The notes beneath the pieces are model-generated. The model did no database searches, was not told the DNA's origin, and saw only the letters and a program-made list of their open reading frames with translations. A DNA stretch of 12,299 nt from Thermoprotei archaeon (lineage in GTDB: Archaea; Thermoproteota; Nitrososphaeria; Geothermarchaeales; JDFR-13): positions 1-12,299 of the forward strand of contig DQVL01000067.1 of assembly GCA_015661745.1 (NCBI GenBank), given 5' to 3'. Each line of letters opens with the position of its first letter. The first letter of the stretch is position 1. A program made the position numbers and the translations under genes. Below are positions 5,968 to 11,700 of the stretch, piece after piece.

Positions 5968-6680
5968 GTGGTAAGCCGTATATGAAGAGTCATATCCCTC
6001 GGGTTATATAGAACATGGTTTACACCATCTAACCCGCCTCCATCTACCACAATGGAGATGGCATCCTCTTCACTATATGCTCCTAGGGATATAGATAATC
6101 GCCTTCCATTAAATGAAACATATATTTTTGAAGGGAGGATACTATAATTTGAATTTGATATTCCATATTTCCTATTTAAGTATCTATATAACTTCAAACC
6201 CCTCATTACATTATCTGGATATACTACTCTTAAACCTAATGATGACAAAGTCTCCTCAATCACATCATCACCCGACAATATGATGATGGGATTAATATTA
6301 GTCATTAAGGCCTCAAGAAACCTATTTGATATATTAGAAATAGATATATCTACCTCTCTAATCTTAGGACCGTCAAGTAAACCAGACATAATAGATTTAA
6401 CTAACGTATATCTAAAAATCCCACCTCTAAATTTATCGTTCCATCGTCCAGGAACATATATTGTGAACCCGTCTCCACAAACAAGTATAAAGGGAGATTT
6501 TATTTCTGTAGCTATACTTCTAATAGGTTTATAAATTCTATAGTTAGACAGTAGTTTTTCAATCAATACCTTACTCCATTCATATGATTTACTATGGATG
6601 ATGTATGGAGGGAGCTGTGGATTTACGATTATATAGATCTTTTCATTTAGGCAACCCATCCTCCTCAAATCGAGAACCAT
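5964..6680 (-). CDS. Uncharacterised alpha/beta protein, last gene of the RadA-like cassette
   Basis: I do not recognise this 238-residue protein. It appears soluble and alpha/beta in character, with alternating beta strands (KIYIIVNP, SPFILVCGDG, NPIIILSGDD) and helices. There is no P-loop, no obvious catalytic triad and no cysteine cluster. The GDG and SGDD turns after hydrophobic strands resemble nucleotide- or metal-binding loops, but this is only a visual impression. I chose ATG 6680 because AAGGTG lies six bases upstream. GTG 6689 is three codons upstream, and ATG 6659 is a later alternative. The Shine-Dalgarno site overlaps the stop of the membrane-protein gene, so translation is probably coupled to the three upstream genes. 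Its end overlaps the convergent rhomboid gene by four bases. Confidence 0.75.
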   Translation of the reverse strand: MVLDLRRMGCLNEKIYIIVNPQLPPYIIHSKSYEWSKVLIEKLLSNYRIYKPIRSIATEIKSPFILVCGDGFTIYVPGRWNDKFRGGIFRYTLVKSIMSGLLDGPKIREVDISISNISNRFLEALMTNINPIIILSGDDVIEETLSSLGLRVVYPDNVMRGLKLYRYLNRKYGISNSNYSILPSKIYVSFNGRRLSISLGAYSEEDAISIVVDGGGLDGVNHVLYNPRDMTLHIRLTT

Positions 6681-6682
6681 AT

Positions 6683-6979
6683 TTAACACCTTAGAAGCAA
6701 AAGCAAATCTCTCGACATAATAAGAATAATTAAAATTATTATAGGGATGAATAGAGGCCCAATTTTATATGCTAAATAGATGATTGAAGCCAAGACAATA
6801 TTTAAAAAGATGAAGTTCTTTAGAGAGATATTTGTAATAACCCCAAAAACCAATACAATTAGAGATAAAGCATAGTACGTACTTGCTATGGAGGGTAGTG
6901 AGACATAGATGAAGAGTGTGGATATATATAGTATAATATAGTATTTAATGATTCTCCCCAGAATCACTAGAAACCTCAT
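6683..6979 (-). CDS. Small multi-span membrane protein
   Basis: This is an unrecognised 98-residue, very hydrophobic protein with three or four predicted transmembrane helices, ending in a charged RD then a leucine run and RC. The helices are roughly residues 3-27, 37-49, 54-70 and 76-88. There are no catalytic motifs. I chose ATG 6979 because GAGGGTGG lies about five bases upstream. ATG 6994 and TTG 6997 are in-frame alternatives adding five or six residues. The start lies inside the last codons of the RadA-like ATPase gene (35-base overlap), so the two are translated from one mRNA. As the only membrane component, it could anchor the cassette's soluble ATPase-related proteins, which is inference. 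Confidence 0.7.
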   Translation of the reverse strand: MRFLVILGRIIKYYIILYISTLFIYVSLPSIASTYYALSLIVLVFGVITNISLKNFIFLNIVLASIIYLAYKIGPLFIPIIILIILIMSRDLLLLLRC

Positions 6980-7952
6980 GGAATCCACCCTCATCAATAT
7001 TTAGTAGGACTCTAAACCTGTTCTCAGGCAGATGAGGTGTTCTATAGCCTATGAGCTCCCTCCTAAGATCTTTTATACGTTTAATATATAATGTGTATTT
7101 AAAGCCGTATCCAACTGAAGACCCACCATAAAATGTCTGAAAGTTATTTATGGGTGATTTAGTCTCATGATTTGATACAAAAACTATAAGTCCATATTCA
7201 TTAGCAAGCTTAGATAGATTATGAAGTAGTATATTAAGGGCTGAGGCCCTCGCCGGGAAGTTCTGAATTCTATTTAAAGAGGCTAGCGATTTAACCAGTC
7301 CACCTAGACTATCTAATGAAAGGAACCTTACACTATATTTTTCTATGAATCTAGCTAGCGGAGATGTATATAGATCGGTTCTATACCTAACCACAACATC
7401 CAACTTAGTATCTTCATCAACTACTTTAGATTCAAGCCCCATCAACTCATAAAGATGGGTTAGACCTTTAACATCCAAGATATAAATATATCCAAGGCCT
7501 TCACCCCCATCCTCGGGTATAAGCTCATGATTAGGGATTAGATGGTCAAGAAGCCGCCTTATAAATGGCCTATCAACTTGAATATCTAATTCTGTTAGGA
7601 CCTCAATAACTACATTGGTTATATCGTTTAAGTATCTCCTCCTACCACCTTGGACTACATATTTTTTTAGGGTTAATTGTTTAAAGGAAACCTCTCTACC
7701 AAATCTCTTTGAAAATCTACTTAACCAACGCCTACTAAAATTATTCATTATACTAAATTCAGTGTCTAGAATCAATGCATTTCCAAACCCTTTTGACACC
7801 CATTCATATAATATTTGGAGTATAAGTAAACTTTTCCCAGCTTGAAAGGGACCATAAATCTGCGTAAGTGTACCAGCCTCAACACCATCCATAAAGAATT
7901 CATTTAATTGTCTAATCGAATCTATCAAATACCTCTTAACCAAGATCACCAC
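6945..7952 (-). CDS. RadA/RadB-like RecA-fold ATPase
   Basis: This is a RecA-superfamily ATPase related to archaeal RadB/RadA and KaiC-like proteins, lacking the N-terminal helix-hairpin-helix DNA-binding domain of RadA. Walker A is GPFQAGKS (34-41). The following strand ALILDTEFS matches the RadA/RadB segment around its catalytic glutamate. Walker B is VRFLSLD (208-214). FPARASALNILLHNLSKLA then GLIVFVSNH (to about 261) correspond to the RecA core and its sensor region, and GGSSVGYGFKYTLYIKR resembles the RadA C-terminal core. About 165 residues separate Walker A from Walker B, more than in RadB, implying an insertion near 75-200. The GTG start at 7952 is uncertain: GGGGTGGTGATC lies there and TTG 7943 is possible. 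It overlaps the upstream gene by 17 bases and the downstream gene by 35. Confidence 0.82.
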   Translation of the reverse strand: MVILVKRYLIDSIRQLNEFFMDGVEAGTLTQIYGPFQAGKSLLILQILYEWVSKGFGNALILDTEFSIMNNFSRRWLSRFSKRFGREVSFKQLTLKKYVVQGGRRRYLNDITNVVIEVLTELDIQVDRPFIRRLLDHLIPNHELIPEDGGEGLGYIYILDVKGLTHLYELMGLESKVVDEDTKLDVVVRYRTDLYTSPLARFIEKYSVRFLSLDSLGGLVKSLASLNRIQNFPARASALNILLHNLSKLANEYGLIVFVSNHETKSPINNFQTFYGGSSVGYGFKYTLYIKRIKDLRRELIGYRTPHLPENRFRVLLNIDEGGFHEVSSDSGENH

Positions 7953-9108
7953 CCCTGAGTAATCTTATACCCTTGATCGTAAGTCTATACCTCACCCTTC
8001 CCCTCCCAGATATTCTACGTAGATAGCCATCTCTCCATAATCTATCAATTAACGACGCAATGTAAGGAAGATCATAGTCACCTAGATTAACGTAAACCCC
8101 ATCTATGGATAACTCACCATATCGATTAACGATCTCTAAAACCCGTTTTATAGCTGCTTTATGAATAGAGATATAATTATCACCTAATTCAACTGATCTC
8201 TTTACCTGCTGATCTCCAAGACTAACGTTTGGTGTCTCTAGGGCTAGAATCACGTTTTTATCAAGGAGGAGATAATCACTCCCTAAATAATCTGATGGAA
8301 CAATATATCTATCAATAAAATTTTTGTCTATATATTTCCATGCATGAATGATTATATACCTTGTCAATGTGGATATAACGTTATAAAACCCAGTTGAGTG
8401 AATGAGAAATCCACTTACATTAAAAATGCTATGTAGTATATTCCTTGGGATGTAATCGAGTGCATCAGAGAACATTATAATATGATGGGAATTTGGATAT
8501 CTCTTAGCAAGATATAAAGATGTAAATAACTGGATAAATGACCTCGCTAAAAAATTATCTATAACGTCGTATCCTATGAAAATAGGCTTTGATAGGTCTT
8601 TAACCTCACTATACTCATTATATGAAAACAGATTAAATATATCACCCGTAAAAATATTTAGCAAAATGTTATGAAGAGTTATATAGCTCATCCTCTCTAG
8701 TCCTGAGGATTCATTAGCCCTATAGACCAGAAAATTTATAAATGAATCTAAACCATCACCATCAGACTCCCTAAAACTATAGATAATATGTGGCATTACG
8801 AGCTCCCAGTATGGAGCCCTAATTCCCATATACTTCAAGGACGCTTTAAGGGAATAGAGGAATAGCTCTGGCTCACTAAACATATCTAATTTAAGGTCAC
8901 CCCCTATATCTAGGTATAAAGCTCCCAACCCTCTATACCTACCTGTATAGTCATGTACAAATAGAGAGCCAGTATATTCTCTACAATATATCATCAAATT
9001 ATCCATGAAACTGGAGGGGACATCTCCAATATAGAGGGTTCCAGAGTTAAGAAGCTCATCAAACTTTATCTCACCAACACCATCTCTATAGATGACCCGG
9101 AGATTCAT
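7936..9108 (-). CDS. HerA/VirB4-like protein lacking a P-loop, with C-terminal winged helix
   Basis: This 390-residue protein has no close family that I recognise. Its layout resembles a HerA/FtsK-type ATPase with the catalytic motifs lost. The first strand LYIG is followed by DVPSSF where a GxxGxGK(S/T) loop would sit (about 25-34). The next strand is SLFVHDYTGRY (48-58), where HerA-like proteins have a D-x-x-G-E/R-Y segment. HHIIMFSDALDYIPRN (208-223) sits where the DEAH-like Walker B would be. GFLIHSTGFYNVIS (233-246) matches the sensor strand position. Residues about 315-385 form a winged-helix domain (helix, SLIDRLWRDGYLRR recognition region, GRVRYRLTIKG wing). The ATG at 9108 is leaderless-compatible with TTTTTTAAGG near 9131-9140. 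It is the first gene of the cassette, and the ATPase-related reading is inference from motif order. Confidence 0.7.
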   Translation of the reverse strand: MNLRVIYRDGVGEIKFDELLNSGTLYIGDVPSSFMDNLMIYCREYTGSLFVHDYTGRYRGLGALYLDIGGDLKLDMFSEPELFLYSLKASLKYMGIRAPYWELVMPHIIYSFRESDGDGLDSFINFLVYRANESSGLERMSYITLHNILLNIFTGDIFNLFSYNEYSEVKDLSKPIFIGYDVIDNFLARSFIQLFTSLYLAKRYPNSHHIIMFSDALDYIPRNILHSIFNVSGFLIHSTGFYNVISTLTRYIIIHAWKYIDKNFIDRYIVPSDYLGSDYLLLDKNVILALETPNVSLGDQQVKRSVELGDNYISIHKAAIKRVLEIVNRYGELSIDGVYVNLGDYDLPYIASLIDRLWRDGYLRRISGRGRVRYRLTIKGIRLLRGGDLG

Positions 9109-9131
9109 CCCATTAAACGGGATAAAATTCC

Positions 9132-9140
9132 CTTAAAAAA
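9132..9140 (-). promoter_or_regulatory. TATA-like box of the four-gene cassette
   Basis: On the minus strand a TTTTTTAAG run is centred about 26 bases from the ATG at 9108, so the cassette mRNA is probably leaderless. The interval also holds a GGGA-AATTTTA-TCCC-like dyad (about 9119-9132), which might be an operator. It is too short to claim firmly. Confidence 0.35.
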
Positions 9141-9161
9141 CTAACTTATTTTTGATTTTGC

Positions 9162-9168
9162 AAAAAAA
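9162..9168 (-). terminator. Oligo-T terminator after the C/D box sRNA
   Basis: Seven consecutive T residues on the minus strand, in the context GAAAATTTTTTTGC, lie about 23 bases after box D. Archaeal RNA polymerase commonly stops at such runs without a stem. Confidence 0.45.
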
Positions 9169-9186
9169 TTTTCAAAAGATTTTGAT

Positions 9187-9250
9187 ATTGTCAGATGCCA
9201 GGCGAATTCATCGCTTATAAGCTCATCCCTTTCGAGCATCATCATCCAAA
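9187..9250 (-). ncRNA. C/D box sRNA (2'-O-methylation guide)
   Basis: On the minus strand all four boxes fall in order with normal spacing. Box C is ATGATGA (9245-9239). A 12-base spacer TGCTCGAAAGGG (9238-9227) follows. Box D' is ATGA (9226-9223, one mismatch to CTGA). Eight bases later comes box C' GCGATGA (9214-9208). A 13-base guide ATTCGCCTGGCAT (9207-9195) precedes box D CTGA (9194-9191). Flanking TTG and CAA can form a short terminal stem. A guide RNA of this family would direct fibrillarin to methylate the target base paired to the fifth nucleotide before D or D'. The predicted target complements are AUGCCAGGCGAAU (methylated fifth base, C) and CCCUUUCGAGCA (fifth base, U). I could not place these in an rRNA or tRNA. 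It has its own promoter and oligo-T end. Confidence 0.72.
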
Positions 9251-9272
9251 AATAATTTTTGCCGGTAATAAG

Positions 9273-9281
9273 CTAATATAA
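9273..9281 (-). promoter_or_regulatory. TATA-like box for the C/D box sRNA
   Basis: TTATATTAG on the minus strand is centred about 26 bases before 9251. That would start the transcript about six bases before box C, the usual 5' end of archaeal C/D sRNAs. It lies in the 5' region of the divergent Maf-like gene. Confidence 0.45.
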
Positions 9282-9289
9282 GTATTATT

Positions 9290-9859
9290 ATGGATATCTA
9301 TGTGGCTACAAAATCAGATGCAAGGAAGCAGATCCTACGAAATATCAGATTTAAGTTCAGAGAGTTATCAATAGACTTCAAAGAGAAAATCTTTGATGAT
9401 CCAGTAGAAACTATAAAGTATAACTCGACTGGTAAGAATATGGTAGCAAGTAAATTGGTAGATGGGGTGGTTATAACGTTTGATACAGTAGTATATATAG
9501 ATGGGGAGGTCATTGGAAAGCCCACTACATATGATGAAGCATATAGGATACTTAATAAATTATCAGGGAAGATCCATAAAGTCTATACTGGTGTGGCAAT
9601 TGGGGATAGAGAGAAGAATATATTTGGGTATGGGGAGACCAAGGTAAAATATATAGAGCTTAGTGAAAACCTGATTAGATGGTACCTAGAAAGGGAGGAA
9701 TACTGGAGATACGCGGGAGGCTATAGGATTCAAGGTCTAGCATCAATCTTCATTGAATATGTTGAAGGCGACTTCTTCAATGTCATAGGAGTTCCTATAC
9801 AGATACTCATCAATCTATTGAAGAAGTACGGTATTAACATATATGATTACCTTGAATAA
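9290..9859 (+). CDS. Maf-like nucleoside triphosphate pyrophosphatase
   Basis: This is a Maf/HAM1-fold pyrophosphatase, a family that hydrolyses (d)NTPs or modified nucleotides to monophosphates for pool sanitation. Visible family signatures are FDTVV with D65, DGEVIGKP (71-78), LSGKIHKVYTGVAI (91-104), and AGGYRIQGLASIFIEYVEGDFFNVIGVPI spanning about 142-170. The 189-residue length is normal. The N-terminal substrate motif, usually S-x-S-P-R-R, reads KSDARKQIL (8-16). The serine and one arginine remain, but the Pro-Arg pair is Asp-Ala, so specificity may differ from dTTP/UTP-type Maf. The gene starts at ATG 9290 with no strong Shine-Dalgarno site and appears to be transcribed alone. A T-rich run (TATTTTTAA, about 9869-9877) after the stop could terminate it. 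Confidence 0.87.
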   Translation: MDIYVATKSDARKQILRNIRFKFRELSIDFKEKIFDDPVETIKYNSTGKNMVASKLVDGVVITFDTVVYIDGEVIGKPTTYDEAYRILNKLSGKIHKVYTGVAIGDREKNIFGYGETKVKYIELSENLIRWYLEREEYWRYAGGYRIQGLASIFIEYVEGDFFNVIGVPIQILINLLKKYGINIYDYLE

Positions 9860-9948
9860 CACATAGAATATTTTTAATCAAGTTATATAGAGCTTATCAC
9901 AATCTATTTATAACCTTTAATTGAATAAACAGTAATATCCTTATATGC
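9860..9948 (+). promoter_or_regulatory. Intergenic promoter region of the rpiB-hps pair
   Basis: This 89-bp AT-rich gap holds a T-rich run just after the Maf-like stop and a TTTATAACC TATA-like box at about 9907-9915. That box would start transcription near 9936, leaving a short leader without an obvious Shine-Dalgarno site. A second AT-rich run (TTGAATAAAC, about 9921-9930) would instead give a leaderless mRNA at ATG 9949. Confidence 0.4.
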
Positions 9949-10407
9949 ATGAAGCTGGGAATAGCGTCTGATCATGCTGGTTATAAGATGAAGGAATATT
10001 TAAAGAAGAGATTGAGGGAGATGGGTTTTGAGTTAACAGATTTCGGGACTTATGGGGAAGAATCCGTTGACTATCCTGATTATGCCACTAAATTAGCTGA
10101 AGCAATCTCGAAAAAGGTTATCGATAAGGGAATATTAATATGTGGCACGGGAATTGGCGTATCTATAGTTGCAAATAAATATCCAGGTGTCAGAGCTGGA
10201 ATAGCCTACTCTGACGATGTAGCTGAGTTAATAGCTAAACATAACGATGCAAATGTTATATGCTTTGGAGGTAGAACGATGACGATGGAGGAGGCCTTAA
10301 AAAGGGTGGAGATATGGCTTAACACGAAATTTGAGGGTGGTAGACATGAGAGACGTATAAATAAAATTAATGATTTAGAGGGGAGAATATGCGGAAACTA
10401 CAGATAG
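9949..10407 (+). CDS. rpiB: Ribose-5-phosphate isomerase B
   Basis: This enzyme interconverts ribulose-5-phosphate and ribose-5-phosphate in the cytoplasm. The 152-residue protein has the RpiB/LacA/LacB signatures: SDHAG (7-11), VDYPDYA (40-46), CGTGIG (65-70) with catalytic C65, and KHNDANVICFGGRT (97-110) with H98, then FEGGRHERR (128-136) with phosphate-binding basic residues. The length is normal. Archaea more often use the unrelated RpiA, so RpiB is a noteworthy choice. Its last 19 bases overlap the start of hexulose-phosphate synthase, whose product is the substrate of this enzyme. That strongly suggests one transcript supplying ribose-5-phosphate. A hexose or galactose-phosphate isomerase role (LacAB-like) is less likely given this neighbour. 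Confidence 0.93.
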   Translation: MKLGIASDHAGYKMKEYLKKRLREMGFELTDFGTYGEESVDYPDYATKLAEAISKKVIDKGILICGTGIGVSIVANKYPGVRAGIAYSDDVAELIAKHNDANVICFGGRTMTMEEALKRVEIWLNTKFEGGRHERRINKINDLEGRICGNYR

Positions 10408-11030
10408 CGTTGGACCTATTAGACCTAGACAAGGCAATTGAGATAGCTCTTGAGGTAGCGGATTATATAGACTATATTGAGGCGGGGACACCTCTAATCA
10501 AGAAATATGGTATGAAGGCGGTTGAAAAGTTAAAGGATAATATTGGAAAGACCGTCGTGGCAGATATGAAGATAATGGATACAGGTGGCTTGGAAGCTGA
10601 GCTTGCATTCCAATATGGTGCAGACTATGTAACCGTTCTTGCAGCTTCACATCTAAAGACTATAAAAGATGTTGTAGATACAGCATATAAATATTCAAAG
10701 GGTTCAATGGTCGATACTATAGCTATTGAAGAACCCAATCAAATATTTAGAAAACTTGACAAGTTAGATAGAAAGCCAGACTACCTTATTATACATAGCG
10801 GCATAGATATGCAGATAACCGGTATAACCCCCGAAATCCTTATTAGAGAAGTAGGTAGTGATATTAAAGGATATAGAATAGGTGTTGCTGGAGGTATAAA
10901 ACTTGAGAATATAGACTCTATACTTATGACGAAGGATATCGAATTAATTATAGTCGGTGGAGGATTGACAAAGGCTAAAAATCCTAGAGAGATAGCTAAA
11001 AAACTTCGACAAAAGATTAATGAGTATTAA
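10389..11030 (+). CDS. hps: 3-hexulose-6-phosphate synthase
   Basis: This is a TIM-barrel enzyme of the orotidine-5'-monophosphate decarboxylase superfamily, HPS type. It interconverts D-arabino-3-hexulose-6-phosphate with ribulose-5-phosphate plus formaldehyde. In archaea lacking the oxidative pentose phosphate pathway it runs toward ribulose-5-phosphate. Signatures are IALDLLD at the N-terminus, IEAGTPLIKKYG (30-41), VADMKIMDTGG (57-67) with the D59-K61-D64 catalytic array, GADYVTVLAAS (77-87), HSGID (136-140) and VAGGI followed by IIVGGGLT for phosphate binding. The 213-residue length is that of a stand-alone HPS, not fused to Fae or PHI. ATG 10389 follows GAGGGGAGA, and the gene overlaps rpiB by 19 bases. 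OMP decarboxylase is the main alternative but fits the DMKxxDTG motif less well. Confidence 0.9.
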   Translation: MRKLQIALDLLDLDKAIEIALEVADYIDYIEAGTPLIKKYGMKAVEKLKDNIGKTVVADMKIMDTGGLEAELAFQYGADYVTVLAASHLKTIKDVVDTAYKYSKGSMVDTIAIEEPNQIFRKLDKLDRKPDYLIIHSGIDMQITGITPEILIREVGSDIKGYRIGVAGGIKLENIDSILMTKDIELIIVGGGLTKAKNPREIAKKLRQKINEY

Positions 11031-11679
11031 CTTCCTCTATAAAACGTATCAACTCCACAAATTTTCCAATAATATATGTATATGTTAATAGAGCCATAAG
11101 AAACAGTCCATAGAGAAGTAGATCAACATTATATATAGCTATTAAAGATGCAAGGAAAATTATGAACAACCTAACATCCCTAGATGCAATAGGGGGGATG
11201 ACACCTATAAGGGCAGGATGAACCTTTAAATCTTTTTGTGCGACTGCATGTAGATAGGTAACTAATAAATCGGCAGATAAAGCGGCGAACCCTATAAATA
11301 TAATAGAGAACTCCATTCCACTCTCGAATAGAAGAAGAATGGTTATAGAGATTAAGATAAAGATGTTTGATACTCTATCCAGTATCGTGTCTATAAATCC
11401 ACCCTTCACACTAACCTGATTTCTAGCTCTAGCTAACTCTCCATCTACACCATCCATTATAGATGATAACTGTACTAGTGTCCCAGCTATTAAGAAGTTG
11501 CCAACTAAATATAGGTATGAAGCTAATAATCCTATGGAAAATGAGATTATACTTATCTGTGTAGGGGTTAACCCGATATCATATTTTAATATTACAGCGG
11601 TTATCCTTGTGCTTATCCTCCTATTTAGATATCTTGAGATAGGGCCATCAGTCGGTTTACCACTAACTCCGCCTGACAT
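11017..11679 (-). CDS. CDP-alcohol phosphotransferase, probably DIPP synthase
   Basis: This integral membrane enzyme transfers a phosphoalcohol from a CDP-alcohol to an acceptor. The complete family signature DGx2DGx2ARx8Gx3Dx3D is present with D76, D79, G80, A83, R84, G93, D97 and D101. These acidic residues bind Mg2+. Around it are about six hydrophobic segments (40-70, 104-118, 124-143, 155-161, 170-184, 187-205). The N-terminus GKPTDGPISRYLNRRISTRI matches what I know of di-myo-inositol phosphate phosphate synthase and its fusions with inositol-1-P cytidylyltransferase. The neighbouring upstream gene is a nucleotidyltransferase with a matching signature, which supports that assignment. 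Archaetidylinositol-phosphate synthase is the main alternative. The 3' end overlaps the convergent hps gene by 14 bases. Confidence 0.85.
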   Translation of the reverse strand: MSGGVSGKPTDGPISRYLNRRISTRITAVILKYDIGLTPTQISIISFSIGLLASYLYLVGNFLIAGTLVQLSSIMDGVDGELARARNQVSVKGGFIDTILDRVSNIFILISITILLLFESGMEFSIIFIGFAALSADLLVTYLHAVAQKDLKVHPALIGVIPPIASRDVRLFIIFLASLIAIYNVDLLLYGLFLMALLTYTYIIGKFVELIRFIEEVNTH

Positions 11680-11700
11680 GCCAAATATTCATTATCCACT

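Noticed and set aside
6230..6300. Multiple TCATCA/TGATGA motifs resembling C/D boxes
   Set aside because: They lie within the coding frame of the uncharacterised cassette gene, and no paired D boxes with consistent spacing follow.
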